A stretch of 64,000 nt of DNA. Source: Basidiobolus meristosporus CBS 931.73 (taxonomy: Eukaryota > Basidiobolomycota > Basidiobolomycetes > Basidiobolales > Basidiobolaceae). Below are positions 34,613 to 47,137 of this stretch, piece by piece. The notes beneath the pieces are model-generated. The model was given only the letters and a program-made list of their open reading frames with translations. It was not told the origin of the DNA and did not search any database. The stretch spans positions 124,001 through 188,000 of the forward strand of contig MCFE01000022.1 in the NCBI GenBank assembly GCA_002104905.1, in the 5' to 3' direction. Position 1 is the first letter of the stretch. The number at the start of each line of letters is the position of its first letter. Position numbers and translations under genes: made by a program.

Positions 34613-37600
34613 CTATGTAGAATTTCGGATGAAATTTTGGAAGTATTTCTTGAATTGCTTCAACTCCAATTGCTGTATCGCTTGGCAGTATTCCTGTGGA
34701 TGGTGTTGGTGGTTAACAAAGACGCTTGCCTTGTCAGGGGGTTAGAAGTATTACCTCAATCATTGGTGGTGGGCAGTTGACAGATGGAAGATAGACACCG
34801 CGCATGAAGTTCAAGAAGTCCGGTCCCTGCTTGAGAAGAATCGACTTCTGCAGGCTTGATAACTCACCAAACACCTAGGAGGAAAATATGTAAGTATGCA
34901 CAGGTTAAACATGTTGCTCGAAAACGACTCACCAGCACTGCCTGCCCATCCGCAAAATCGAACGATCTCTTGGTGGGTACCTCAAAGCAAACTCTAACGA
35001 TATGCTCGTAGATAAATTGCTCGAACCCAGGAATCGACTTCGTGTTAGCACCATTGGCATTGGAGCCTCCCCAAATATTGACGAACTTGTGGAGGATGCC
35101 AATGGCGACCTTTTGGGTCGAAATATCCTCACTGTCCAAGGCGTAATAGAGAATACTCTGCAATAAAGTGTTCAAGTGGGGAGCATTTTCTACAAATACG
35201 TGATTGGTGAGTGAGTGAACGAGCGGCCGAGAAAGGGCTTACGGTGGTAGCAGCACTTACTCTCAGTCAAGAAAACATCATCCATTTCAGAGTTCAAAAT
35301 GGATATAATGAAGTTAAGATAGGATTTGCGAAGATCAAGTAACAAGACAGCTTCGTCGGTGCCGGTCGCTGTTTGATTCAGGAAAGTGAACACCTTGTTA
35401 AGTAGTGGTAGGAGCAAATCGTTTAAGGCACTCATGATCGAAGGTTTAAATTTGTGAATGACGAGTCCCATGAATGGCAAGAAGTCCACCAACTCAGTGA
35501 CCTGGCATTCAGCAATCATGTTGTTGATCAGAGGCAACAAGTAGGGAAGGATCTCTGATCCAAGGCAGTTCAACAGCCGAGCAAAAGCGAAGCGGGCCTG
35601 GAATAGAATTAGCATCGGTATGAACGAAACATCCAACCATTTTGGAAGGCACTTACACTCTCGCGGACAACTTCGTACTTGTTCATGTTCTCCAACAACA
35701 CTAGAATGCACTCGGTCGCTTGCTTGAACACTTGCGCAATTGGGGAGACGCCTTCCTTGGCCTCAGGGAACCCTTTGCTAATACTTCCGATAGCCATAAC
35801 CAGATGATGAAGATGAATAGGGATCAGAGGATCGTCCGGTGCTTGACGAGCTTTGTTGGTGCACTCTTGAATAGTAGTGACAATCGGGTTGAATACAAAC
35901 TGAAGGTATTCGACCTGTTTGCTTGGATCGACGCCATCTGCAGAGATAAGCAACCCAGACTGTTTCGAACAAATACAACTGGCTATCAAAGCTACTGCCC
36001 GAATTGGAGGCTCCAGATACGCTATCGGAAACGTCCACCTGGATAACCAACAAATCCATAAGACTGTTCAACATACCGTCAACATATGGTCCCATATGGG
36101 CCTTGAGAAGCTTCACAAAGCGATAGAACAGGTACCAAGAACGGCTACGGGTGACTTTTCGGGAGTTGTGGAGGCCGCGATTATCTAGGAAAGGGCCAAG
36201 AACTTCCGGCAATAAGTCACTGCGAGTCTCAAAAAATTGTGCGTAACGAACAATATTTTCAAAGAAGGGAAGCGGAATGGATGGGTGTGGATAAGCAGAC
36301 ACGTTGCTTTTCACCATCTTCGCAACGATTTCGCCCAATGGGGTCAAAACACTGGTATTCCCTTGAGTGGTAACGAAGGTCATTGGTCCACGAATAGCCT
36401 CACCGTAGAGATAGGCTAGGTGGAGACTAAGCTCCACATCGGTCCAGTGAGTTGTAGCCCCATTTTGAACAGTCTCAAAGGTAGAGACAATACACGATTG
36501 CACATAGCTGCTGAACAGTTCCTGATCAATAGCAGCGATGCTGTCGAAGAACAGCTTCAGGTTCTTGCGTAATTCGCTAAACAAGATCTCCTCATCATCC
36601 TCTTCCTCGTCATTCCACTCGGTATCAGGATCGTATTTCATCTTGAAAACGACTACCTGAATGAGAGAGGCCAAGAGCTCCCTCTGGGTGGCGGTCAGCC
36701 CGTTGGTAATCTTCTTCTGGCGCTTGAACATGAGAAGCAACTCCGAAACAAATGGGAATACGGCCGAGGATGTTTCGTCATACTCGTCGCCCAAGAATTT
36801 CAACATGTATGGCAAAAGCTTTTCGATGTGAGTATAGGAACTAGCCCTCGCATCAGGCTGGTCCTCAGTTTGCTTCCAAATAAAGAGCAACTCGACACCA
36901 AGAGCGTTGGTGAGCTTTGCAACATGTTCAGCAAAATCAGAGTCGCTGACGTCGAGGCGGCCTAGCACATCACCCACATTCAGGACCTGAAGCATACTCA
37001 GCTTTTCCAAGGGTCTCATCCCCTTCCCAATAATCTCAATAAGACACTCAACGGCAGGAGTGCGTAGGTTGCCTTGGCTCAGAAATTGGTAAATCAAGTT
37101 GATCAATGGCTCAGTTACAATCAGGTTGATGTCCACCCATGAGACATAGGCGCCCATCATTTTCAAGACCAGGGCAGCAATCTCGGGTTCATCTGCTGAA
37201 TACTCCGCAAGCAACTCGTACCAGACTGCGGCGATCTGCTGAACATCCCCCTCTCGCATAGCATCCTTGATCAACGAGTTTCTGCTGGCTTCCTCCTTGG
37301 TTCTTGGGACCGAAACATTGACAACTTCTTCATCAATGGCCATCAACACTCGCAGGAAGAAATCGACTACTTTGTGATTGGTTCTCTTGTTGGAGTTAGC
37401 GGAGTTGGCAGAAAGAAGCAGGATGAAATCCGAGAAAAAGGTGCGCCAGTTGGTGGGATACATGTTGATGAACAAAAGTGTAACGGCGTGCGCCAACTTA
37501 TTCTTCAAAACTGGAAGGGAAACATTGCTTGAGTTTACAGTCAGAAATACAAATCCATCTTGATATTCACTTACACACTGGCTCTGCTTCGCTGCTTCTG

Positions 37601-38066
37601 TTGTCATTGCCCGCAACATACTCCCGATTAATGAATTCCATGAATGTTTGGCGAATGTACAAAGCGTGGGATGCGTCTAAAGTGCTAAATCTGCCATATT
37701 GTTAGGGAGGCGATTCAGATTGAACTCAAGGCAGCAGCCCAATACCTATTTTGTAAAACGTCTTCAACAACTTGAAGCGAGAAAAGTCGAGCTTCAGAAG
37801 AACTGGAAAGGATGTTAGCATGTCTTGGTGTACAAATCGCAGCCCTGCTTCCTACCTTTTAGGCTCGCGGACAAATAAAGAAAGGCATAATTGCCAGCCA
37901 TCTTGCGAAGATTTTATTTGCTCGCAATATTGAGTAGCCTGTTGCGGAATAAAGTGTAAGACGAGAGGTAGCAACAAAATAAGCACCGAGTCCTGACCTG
38001 CGATTTGAGTGAGGAATCGGCGTTGGGACTAAGGGCACAGGCAACAGCCTGTTCGATTTGCTCCAT
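34613..38066 (-). CDS. XPOT: Exportin-T (tRNA exportin, Los1/XPOT); one-base frame break in the large exon
   Basis: Karyopherin-beta family exporter of tRNA from the nucleus. Nine exons: 38066-37998, 37938-37856, 37802-37746, 37684-37575, 37510-35657, 35597-35261, 35189-34933, 34874-34755, 34693-34613. Recognised by FLRVLMAIDEEVV, EEASRNSLIKDAMRE, MGAYVSWVDINLI, FFENIVRYAQFF, SRKVTRSRSWYLFYRFVK and EQFIYEHIVRVCFEVP. In exon 5 the frame runs through DSQLYLFETV and resumes one base later as GLLISADGVDPSKQ: the bases around 35954-35960 hold one extra nucleotide. Without it all phases agree and the product is 988 aa (human 962). Start chosen at MEQIEQAVACAL, in line with the family's short N-terminus. 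Confidence 0.93.
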
Positions 38067-39385
38067 GCTATGACGATCTACTTGCTGGAATATTGAAATG
38101 TAATTTCCTAGAACAAGAAACAACATCAAATTGTTAGAAAAGGCTAAAACATTTTGAAAAACATTACAGGAATCAATCAATTGTCAACAAATTAGGGCCA
38201 CAAAGTAGTATATCTATGCATAACTTTCATTTCAGTAGATAAACACATCGACTGAAAATCAATTAGTTGGAGCCCAATTTATTCCTCCATCAAAAGAATA
38301 AAGCTATATGCAAACTCTGGGTTGCCATTGCCAAGTACAAGTATTGATGGGAAAGCGGGTGCATCCGAACATCCCAGCATTTAATAAGGATTCAATTCTC
38401 TTTCTCAGGAAAAAACCAAACGTATATAACGAAACCGAAACGATAACCTACCAAACGAGAAGTTGCTTGTTACTAGAATACAAAGGACACCTACGGATAA
38501 TGGTGAGAAAGATGAATTGTTATGAGCCGAGTAAAAAAATAAGAAATAGGCCCGTCGTAGCCATTCTAGTAAATCATCTATTTACAAAGAAAAAAACTTA
38601 CTGATGTATTCGCCGATCACATGACTGACCAGCATGAATGCCTCAGGAATTTTTCTTTTTTCTTTTCCTCAGCCAAAGCAAAAAGCTCGTCATCCTTGCT
38701 TGTCACGACTATTGGAGCATAAGTTTACGCATCCATATTGCATTCACAGCGCAATCTGAAACTTCTACTGCATACAATCTCAATGTATGGCTGATACTGA
38801 ATGTCCTCGTAAAGCTGTCGATGAGCTTCAAAACACCTTAAATCATTGATGAAATTGCCAGCAACTCGACATGGCTCGGGCATTAACTTATTAGGTTAGA
38901 GATGCCAAGTCGGGACGTAGCCACACACATATATATATAAGCTTGTGCCATTATTATTATCATCGTAGCTTTTCTCTTTAACTTCATATTAAATCACATC
39001 ACATCAATCAAATTGAACTAATGCTGAACAGGAAACATCATCGACTTTGCTAAAATATCACTAATCAAGGCGCAGTTGTATTAATGTAATGTATACCATA
39101 TGGCTCTATTCTTTTGTGGAAATGCTCAATATCCCTATGGATTTTGTCCAACTTTGCCTCTTATGTTGCCAAATAATTATAAACTTTACCCTTGGTTCTA
39201 CGGAATATTCACTTGTTTGATATTTATTTCTCAATATTTGCTCCATTTTCTAGCATGTGATGGTTGTTTCTATTACTCATACCTCATACCTATCTACTAA
39301 GCTAATTATTGGAATATTGAATATTGATTTACAATAATTCTACAAGATACTGACTAGCTCTTAGAAGCCTTGCAAGCTATTGAAC
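38067..39385. other. Intergenic, promoter of exportin-T, no gene
   Basis: A/T-rich, short random frames only. The right part borders the LTR nest. Confidence 0.5.
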
Positions 39386-39907
39386 TGTTGTAAGAATCTT
39401 GAAGATATTGGAAGTGATTGGGAGAACAAGTATATTATGTGGTTTTTATTTCACAATTTATTGAATGAAAGAGTAATATTTATACTTTTACATGGTCTTT
39501 GTTGTAATTATTAAGTTGTCACCTAAATATTCATGCTAACTTAGTCGCATATATCTTATTCTTTGATTTCTTTTAGGGATTTACTTGGAATATTTTCACC
39601 AAATTATCAGATACCCAGATTATCATCTTTCACAAAGCTGTCCAAAAGCCCCCAAGCTTTGCACACATATTCTTGGGACTTTCCTTAACAAACTCTATAC
39701 GTTCTTTTGCTCTACTTTATCAAAAGTATAAATACCATACTTTTGATCAATAAATCTACAAGTGAATAACATGTAAATCCTCTAGTTCTCCACATCACTT
39801 CCAATACTCCTCAGAATATTTCAACAGTATTGGCAAAAAAACACATTGAATATGCTTGAGAAGATCCCAAAAACATGTACGCAAATTTTGGTGCTGTTTA
39901 GACAACT
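39386..39907 (-). repeat. Copia LTR on the minus strand, split by an insertion
   Basis: On the minus strand the LTR starts at 39907 (AGTTGTCTAAACAGCACC) after CAGAACATGAAAATTCTCAA, the same RNase H end found before the LTR at 1213. About 65-80 bases later it is interrupted. It resumes at about 39515 and runs to CAACA at 39386 (...TTCTCCCAATCACTTCCAAT...), closely matching 1280-1403. The two parts add up to about the expected 191 bases. The 310-330 bases between hold a plus-strand LTR copy. Confidence 0.8.
39636..39826 (+). repeat. Copia LTR (191 bp) nested inside the minus-strand LTR
   Basis: Aligns with 1213-1403 over exactly 191 bases, from AGCTGTCCAAAAGCCCCC to TTTCAACA. TATCAAAAGTATAAATACC is its likely TATA region. 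The 120 bases before it look like the RNase H tail (GATACCCAGATTATC versus GGTACCCAGAACATG), so a 3' fragment of an element inserted, not a clean solo LTR. Confidence 0.8.
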
Positions 39908-40085
39908 TTGAGAATTTTCATGTTCTGAGTCCCTGATATATTAGGTGAATATACCCAAAGTAAATCCCAGCAAGGAATTTGGTCAAAATTCTCTAAGATT
40001 TGTAGATAATGATCCAAGATTTTGTCTGTAAGATATAGCAAATTCCTAAAATTAGTGAAGGCCTGGAAGTTGCCAATATTCTCAA
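39908..40085. mobile_element. RNase H-end remnants between inverted copia LTRs
   Basis: The left part on the minus strand ends GTQNMKILKVV when translated, almost the same as GTQNMKILNVVQ before the LTR at 1213. The right part leads into the plus-strand LTR at 40086. So the ends of two oppositely oriented elements meet here. Confidence 0.65.
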
Positions 40086-40276
40086 AGCTGTTCAAAAGCC
40101 CCCAAGCTTGGTGCACAGCTCCTTAGGACCTTCCTTAATACATTCTTATTGTTGGTTGAACAAAGTTTCCCTATAAATACAAATACTTTGCCATAACTAA
40201 ATACACATCAAGTGAGTAGTATGAAATTCTTTTTGTTCTCTAGATCACTTCCAATACTCCATTAACTCTTGCAGCA
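40086..40276 (+). repeat. Copia LTR (191 bp), third plus-strand copy
   Basis: Aligns over exactly 191 bases with the copies at 1213 and 39636, from AGCTGTTCAAAAGCCCCC to CTTGCAGCA, with CCTATAAATAC in the middle. More diverged than the others at its terminal TGTTG/CAACA, so older. Confidence 0.75.
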
Positions 40277-41764
40277 TGTTGAGTAATAGTTTATGATGGC
40301 AATATTACTTTTGCTCTCAGAATTATTTAGATTGCTGCCAGATGCAGATGCTTTCTATAATATTTCTGAATGCATTCACTTTATTATAGTTCTAAAGCTT
40401 GACATAAAGAATCAATACCCTACTTGAGCATGATGAGTCAGTTGGTCAATACGTATATAATCAGCTAAGCTAGCACTAATTCATTCATTCCATGTTGGTT
40501 TCTACCTAGCAAGTTCCAGGAGTCTAGAGTACCCTTGAAGTTTAGCTGTTAGATTTCTGTAGACTAGCTGAATTTTGCAGGTCCTGATATTGGAGGTTCA
40601 CCGTGAAACAGCTTATTCCTCACATATGGCCTTGCCATTATGAATATTTCACAAGTTTCCCCAATATATTTGAGTTTCAATTATCTTATTCCAAGGAGAA
40701 CAACAAAGAGCATAGAGTACAAACCAACAAAAGCCTTGAAGTTTAGACCCACAAATGCTATTTGTAATGAGAGATATTGGTAGTAACCTGAATAGATCAT
40801 TTTTCCAAGGGCAGCATACCCCATGCAAGAGCACTTAACATCGTTCAGAGAATATACATATGACAACGTTGATATCCCGTGATCTAAACCATGTGAGGTC
40901 CATCGACTTGAACCATATAGAATGCAGCAGAATTTCCCGTTGAGATTACTATATGTCGGAGCCTTTATTCGACCAGTACTTCCGGGAATATTCCCACTCT
41001 CCGTCGCATTCTCACAATTTTGTTTGCAATCTTTATTTCGCTGGTTCGAACCTATCCGGAGTCGGCAATCATGGGTAATTCTGCTGGGAAACTAGTTCAA
41101 ACCCAGTTAGCCTCCGTCAATTCAGGTTCAATCTCACTTTGCCCGGGAAATACGATCAGACAATGTGTCTTTGCATATTCTTGACGAATTATAGCAAGCA
41201 GCGACCCAACTTCGACGGTTGGCTTGGGCCATGGTGACAGTATATGACAAATCTTCCCATATAGCAGGTATCAGGACCCCTCCAACAAAATGGTGATACT
41301 CTCTGGCAACGATTGGTAGGGGAACCCTTGATAAGATAAAATATCAGTTTGATCTAATCTTTTATCCTAATAAGGTTATCTTATCTGTTATAGATAGACT
41401 ACCTTGACATATCCAATGGATTCGAAGATGCCACGTAAATTATGGGCCAATTGAGACGTTCAACACGCATTGCATCGTTGGGGCTGCATTCCGGCTCAAA
41501 TGCCAGATTTACAACCAATTTCCCCCTCTAAATATCGACTTGGTTGCTGAGAATCGCTGTATTTCCGCCATATGGTTGATAATTAATTCGTCAATTTCCC
41601 GAAACCAGTATCTTATTCGGTACCGCAAGACCAACGAAAAAAATTTAGGCGGCAGGGGTAGGGGCTCGGAAGAAACTATGAATAGTGTTGAATGGCAGAC
41701 CGAACTCCACACTTGCTAATTTATATCTTAAGCTCACGAGCTCTATCATAGCTCTATCACTAGA
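40277..41764. other. Intergenic, promoter region of FGAM synthase
   Basis: No gene. The last 500 bases contain an inverted repeat of GATA sites at 41330-41385. Confidence 0.5.
41330..41385. promoter_or_regulatory. Inverted repeat of GATA-factor sites upstream of FGAM synthase
   Basis: GATAAGATAA at 41330-41339 and its exact reverse complement TTATCTTATC at 41376-41385 flank further TTATC motifs. They lie about 380-435 bases before the start codon. Such clusters of HGATAR sites are bound by fungal GATA factors. Confidence 0.4.
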
Positions 41765-44700
41765 ATGTTGGTGCTCCCAGGAACTGTCGCGCTCTCCGAC
41801 TTCAAGAGTGCCGTGCTCTTGCGCCAAATCCAAGAGGAACTCCCTCAGGTCTCCTCGGTTGCCTCCTGCTTTGTCCATTTCGTGGAGAATGCCGACCAGG
41901 AGTCTTATGAATTGTTAAGCGACGTCAACAGCAGCGAGAGAAAGATATTGGATAGTTTGTTGTTCTACGGCCCCAGAAACCACACTTCCACTGAGCAAGA
42001 CGTCAGGCTTGTCAAGGCCTTATCCTCGAACGAGCCCGCCACCAATTTGTTGCTTGTTCTCCCAAGACCCGGAACCATATCCCCTTGGTCCTCCAAAGCC
42101 ACCAACATCGCGCATATGTGTAACCTAGAGACCAGAGTCAAGCGTATCGAGCGTGGTGTTGCATATCTACTTGGAGGTCCCTCACTGTCTACCAGCGATA
42201 TCGTTAAAATCTCCGATCTCATTCACGACAGAATGACCCAAACCATCGGCTGTAGCATCCCCGAGGAAACCTCCATTTTCAAGCAAGGCCAACCCGCCCA
42301 ACTTAGAATTGTCGAGCTCATCGGCCAGGAGCGTGATAGCGTTGCTGCCAAAGAAAAGCTGGTGAAAGCCAACACCGAGCTTGGCCTCGCCTTGGCTGCC
42401 GACGAAATCAACTATCTGGTTGATGCTTTCGTTGGGGACGAGCTGTCACGTAATCCCACCGATGTGGAGCTTTTCATGTTTGCCCAAGTGAATTCCGAGC
42501 ATTGCAGACACAAGATCTTCAACGCGGAGTGGACCATTGACGGGGAGAAACGCGAGCACTCGTTGTTTTCCATGATTCGTAACACCTATAAGAAGCATCC
42601 CGAGCACGTGATCTCCGCGTATTCGGATAACGCAGCTGTTCTTGCTGGACCTAAGGTCAACCGCTTCGCCGCCTACGCCGAAAACCAATACGGCACTGTT
42701 GAGGAGGAAGTCAACCTTGTGTGCAAAGTCGAGACCCACAACCATCCAACCGCGGTCTCACCATTTCCCGGAGCCGCCACTGGCTCGGGTGGTGAAATCC
42801 GTGATGAAGGCGCGGTAGGAAAGGGATCCAAGCCCAAGTGCGGGCTGACTGGCTTTAGCGTATCCAATCTGCTGATCCCCGACTTTGTCCAGCCTTGGGA
42901 ATCTGACGTAGGCAAGCCGTCTCACGTGGCATCCGCTCTGGACATCATGATCCAAGGTCCTTTGGGAGGTGCCGCCTTCAACAACGAGTTCGGTCGTCCA
43001 AACCTTACAGGCTACTTCCGTACTTTCTGCGAAAAGGTTCAATGCACTAATGGTGAAGAGGAGGTTCGTGGGTACCATAAGCCCATCATGATTGCTGGAG
43101 GTATGGGTAACGTACGTCCTGCTCATCAACTGAAAACATCCATCCACCCTGGGGCCAAATTGATTGTTCTCGGTGGACCATCAATGCTTATAGGGCTTGG
43201 CGGTGGAGCAGCTTCTTCGATGACCTCGGGCTCCAGCTCTGCTGAGCTAGATTTCGCCTCTGTCCAACGTGATAATCCAGAAATGCAAAGACGCTGCCAA
43301 CAAGTAATTGATACATGCACATCCTATGGCGAACAGAATCCCATCGAGTCCATCCACGATGTTGGTGCTGGTGGTCTTTCCAATGCTCTGCCGGAGATTG
43401 TTCATGATAGTGATTTAGGTGCCGTTGTCCATCTGAGAAGTATCCTTGTTGACGATCCCAGCATGTCACCAATGGAGATCTGGTGTAATGAATCTCAAGA
43501 GAGATACGTACTTGCCGTTTCCGCCGATAGATTATCCGCCTTCGAAGAGATTGCCAAGCGTGAACGTTGTCCTTTCGCCGTCGTAGGTGAGGCTACTGAA
43601 GAAAAGAAGTTTGTCCTGGTCGACTCGCTTCTTGGCAATACTCCCATCGATCTGCCCATGTCGATTCTCTTCGGCAAAGCTCCCAAGATGACACGTAAAA
43701 CCGAGACCGTGAAGCCTGCTCGTATTAAGTTTGATACCTCCTTGGCCTCGTACCTGCCTGCGTCTGTAGGGTTCGAATCAATGCTAGCGGACGCCGCAAC
43801 TCGTATTCTTCATCTCCCCTCCGTTGCCAGCAAGTCCTTCCTGATTACTATTGGTGATCGCTCAGTAAGCGGGCTGGTTACTAGAGATCAGTATGTTGGG
43901 CCTTGGCAGGTCCCTGTTGCCGATGTTGCCGTCACTTCCACATCCTATGATACGTTGACCGGTGAGGCAATGGCCATGGGTGAGCGTACACCACTGGCAT
44001 TGATCGATTTCGTTGCATCTGCTAAGATGGCTGTCGGTGAGACGATCACCAACTTGGTCGCTGCCAACATAGATGATATCGGGAAGATTCGACTCTCTGC
44101 TAATTGGATGAGTGCTGCTGGCCATGAAGGTGAGGGAGCCGGATTGTATGCTGCTGTTGAGGCAATTGGTCTTGATCTATGCCCCAAACTCGGCATCAGC
44201 ATTCCTGTTGGTAAAGATTCCATGTCCATGAAGATGACCTGGCGCGAGAACGAGAAGCAGACCACCGTGACTGCTCCTCTCTCACTTATCATCACCGGAT
44301 TCGCTACCGTAGCAGATGTCAGAAAAACTCTCACTCCTCAGCTTCGCACTGACGTAGGACGCAGTAAACTTGTCTTTATCGATCTTGCGAATGGTGAACA
44401 GCGTATGGGAGGATCTGCCCTTGCTCAAGTATACAAGCAAATCGGCGATGAGGCACCCAATGTTGAGAGCCCTGAACTTCTGATTTCCTTCTTCAAGGGG
44501 ATGCAATCAGCCCGTAGCGATGAGCATAAGAACTTGGTGCTCGCATATCACGATAGATCTGATGGTGGCTTGTTTGCTACTGTGGTCGAAATGTGCTTCG
44601 CTGGCCATACCGGTGCTTCCGTGCAAATTTCTCCCTTAGGAGCCGACCCCGTAGCCATTCTCTTCAACGAGGAGCTCGGTGGAGTTGTCCAAATCCAAGA

Positions 44701-45817
44701 CGAGCGCGTCGACGAATTCGTGAGAACCATGGAAGAAGCTGGTTTCCCTGCTTCGAACCTTCATGTTATCGGTACCGTAAACGAGAACGGCGGGGATAGA
44801 ATCACGTTCTCTCACTTGAGCCAGGTTCTGTTGTCGGCTCCTCGCGTCGAATATCAACGCCAATGGGCTGAAACCTCCTACCGTATGCAAGCATTGCGTG
44901 ACAACTCCGAATGCGCCAAACAAGAGTATGACAACATCCTGGATGAAAAGGATCCCGGACATTCGTTCAACTTGACATTCGATCCTCAAGAGAATATCAC
45001 AACCTCCCTTGTCAAGTCCCTGGATTACCGTCCCAAGGTTGCTATCCTTCGTGAACAAGGAGTCAACGGTCATATCGAAATGGCTTACGCATTCCACAAG
45101 GCTGGGTTCACAGCCGTTGATGTGCACATGAGCGACCTTCTGACCGGTAAGGTCACTCTCGAGGACTTCAAGGGAATTGCCGCATGTGGAGGATTCTCGT
45201 ATGGTGATGTGTTGGGCGCCGGTGCCGGTTGGTCTAAATCCATTCTTCTCCACTCCAGAGCTCGCCACGAGTTCGAGAACTTCTTCCAAAAGCGACAGGA
45301 TACTTTCGCCCTTGGTGTCTGCAACGGTTGTCAGTTCTTCTCCAACCTTCGGGAGATCATTCCAGGTGCACAGAACTGGCCATATTTCGTTAGAAACCAA
45401 TCCGAACAATTCGAAGCACGTGTTTGCATGGTTGAGGTCGTCGAAAATGATAAGACCAAGTGCGTGTTTTTCCAAGGTATGGAGGGATCCAAATTCCCCA
45501 TCTCCGTCGCCCACGGAGAAGGTCGGGCCGAATTCGTCAAATCTGACGACTTGGACGTCATACACGAACAGCAGCTTGTTGCCGTGCGTTATGTCGACAA
45601 CTATGGCAAGGTGACGGAGCGCTACCCATTAAATCCCAATGGTAGTCCCTTGGGTGTCACTGGAGTCACCACACCCAATGGTCGTGTGTTAGCGATGATG
45701 CCCCATCCGGAAAGAGTGATCCGCAAGTCCACACATTCCTGGTATCCACAGGACTTTGCCAGTGATGAAGGACCTTGGTTGAGAATGTTTAGAAATGCCA
45801 GATGCTGGGTTGGTTAA
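41765..45817 (+). CDS. ADE6: Phosphoribosylformylglycinamidine synthase (FGAM synthase)
   Basis: Fourth step of de novo purine synthesis in the cytosol: FGAR plus glutamine and ATP gives FGAM. Single intronless frame of 1350 aa, the usual length of the large single-chain eukaryotic/gamma-proteobacterial PurL. Recognised by [66 protein letters not shown] and HDRSDGG in the synthetase part. The C-terminal class I glutaminase has [22 protein letters not shown] with the nucleophile Cys1186, and MPHPERV with His1314 and Glu1316. It is the longest gene here and has no intron, in contrast to its neighbours. Confidence 0.98.
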   Translation: MLVLPGTVALSDFKSAVLLRQIQEELPQVSSVASCFVHFVENADQESYELLSDVNSSERKILDSLLFYGPRNHTSTEQDVRLVKALSSNEPATNLLLVLPRPGTISPWSSKATNIAHMCNLETRVKRIERGVAYLLGGPSLSTSDIVKISDLIHDRMTQTIGCSIPEETSIFKQGQPAQLRIVELIGQERDSVAAKEKLVKANTELGLALAADEINYLVDAFVGDELSRNPTDVELFMFAQVNSEHCRHKIFNAEWTIDGEKREHSLFSMIRNTYKKHPEHVISAYSDNAAVLAGPKVNRFAAYAENQYGTVEEEVNLVCKVETHNHPTAVSPFPGAATGSGGEIRDEGAVGKGSKPKCGLTGFSVSNLLIPDFVQPWESDVGKPSHVASALDIMIQGPLGGAAFNNEFGRPNLTGYFRTFCEKVQCTNGEEEVRGYHKPIMIAGGMGNVRPAHQLKTSIHPGAKLIVLGGPSMLIGLGGGAASSMTSGSSSAELDFASVQRDNPEMQRRCQQVIDTCTSYGEQNPIESIHDVGAGGLSNALPEIVHDSDLGAVVHLRSILVDDPSMSPMEIWCNESQERYVLAVSADRLSAFEEIAKRERCPFAVVGEATEEKKFVLVDSLLGNTPIDLPMSILFGKAPKMTRKTETVKPARIKFDTSLASYLPASVGFESMLADAATRILHLPSVASKSFLITIGDRSVSGLVTRDQYVGPWQVPVADVAVTSTSYDTLTGEAMAMGERTPLALIDFVASAKMAVGETITNLVAANIDDIGKIRLSANWMSAAGHEGEGAGLYAAVEAIGLDLCPKLGISIPVGKDSMSMKMTWRENEKQTTVTAPLSLIITGFATVADVRKTLTPQLRTDVGRSKLVFIDLANGEQRMGGSALAQVYKQIGDEAPNVESPELLISFFKGMQSARSDEHKNLVLAYHDRSDGGLFATVVEMCFAGHTGASVQISPLGADPVAILFNEELGGVVQIQDERVDEFVRTMEEAGFPASNLHVIGTVNENGGDRITFSHLSQVLLSAPRVEYQRQWAETSYRMQALRDNSECAKQEYDNILDEKDPGHSFNLTFDPQENITTSLVKSLDYRPKVAILREQGVNGHIEMAYAFHKAGFTAVDVHMSDLLTGKVTLEDFKGIAACGGFSYGDVLGAGAGWSKSILLHSRARHEFENFFQKRQDTFALGVCNGCQFFSNLREIIPGAQNWPYFVRNQSEQFEARVCMVEVVENDKTKCVFFQGMEGSKFPISVAHGEGRAEFVKSDDLDVIHEQQLVAVRYVDNYGKVTERYPLNPNGSPLGVTGVTTPNGRVLAMMPHPERVIRKSTHSWYPQDFASDEGPWLRMFRNARCWVG

Positions 45818-47137
45818 GCGCCAGCAGCACAGCATCCCCCCGCTTTTAGAAAAACGAAATTTGTAAATCCCGATTCTTCCATCTTTGCAACAATCCACGG
45901 TTTTGTGACTGTTCATATCAACACAATTTAGGCCATCCCATGCAGCATTCTTAGCATAAAAATTCAGTAATAAATAATCCATACGTAATGTATTCAACTG
46001 ACCCATTGGATAGAGGACCCATAGAACGGGATGGCTGCGTTCCCGTGTCTCACCGAACTCTACCACAGTCTAGGAGCTCAAGACGGAAAGTGAGAAGAGC
46101 TAATGTTAAATTGGAACCATCAAACTTGTTATTCGTCGACATCATTCCCACTCTTATGGCTATCCTGGATGCCAATTTTTATTCGTCAAATGGGCTCTGA
46201 AACAAATTGCAATATAGGTGACATATATGGTTACCTATGTAAATGCTAGCAACTGTCACTTAAGACAAAACCTTAACTTGAGCCGAGAAATTACCAGAAA
46301 TAGTAGGGGATTCGCATAATAGGCATTTGCAATCGGAGCGACTGGGAATTCGAAGGGCATGGTAAATACGGAAATTCCACGGAAAAATTGAGTAAAAAGA
46401 GATAGATTTAAGTAAACAGGTCGTGGAGGATGGAATTAGCATTATTATGCTCCACAACCACGCTCACCTAGATTGATGACGGGGATTTGTCACAGTAAGA
46501 TACAACGGGCATACATTGCCTTGGTTGCTCGGAGCGTAGGCTGGATTGGGGACGAAAGCTGGTTGTGATATCATGTTTGCATATTGCCCAGATAGGTGTA
46601 TTGGGTGGATTAGTGGATTGGTGGGTTGGTGTAAACTCCACTATTAATATTTTCTCCTTTTCGAGCCGAGGCTTTTCTACAATCGGACTCTATTACTTTA
46701 TAAATATTAGAATCATCTCGATCTCCTCGCTTGGATATTAGAGTTGACAGTGGTTGATTTGGTTGGTTGAGGCTGATCATGGATTCGGTAGAATATAAAC
46801 TAACCACTGCTTCCAGAGTTTGTATTCCTCAACATCTATTTGTTCTTTCCTTTGAGGTATTGCATACCCAAGCGTCCTTTTTAACCATTCCTGAGCCACG
46901 AACGCACAAGATACGAAGGTGTACAGTAAAGTATAAATAGCAATGCTCATCTTCGAAAGTTTCTTTGCCAATTGGTGTATTAATACGATGCGTGGACTTC
47001 TAGTTTCGTATAAGGAAAGGTGCCGTCTTATTAAGTAGCTATCTCCCATTTTCCAGAAATCTACCTTCACAGAACTCTCCTGTATAGAGGAATACCTTAC
47101 AAAGAGTCAAGCGCATTAAGCAAGCAAGAAAAAGTCC
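45818..47137. other. Intergenic, no gene recognised
   Basis: 3' flank of FGAM synthase and promoter of the C2H2 gene. A possible TATA (GTATAAATAG) is about 205 bases upstream of the latter. Short frames look random. Confidence 0.5.

Noticed and set aside
41040-41060. B-box-like GGTTCGAACC
   Set aside because: No A box at the right distance on either strand.
44636-45565. 309-codon minus-strand frame opposite FGAM synthase
   Set aside because: Shadow of a fully convincing plus-strand gene.
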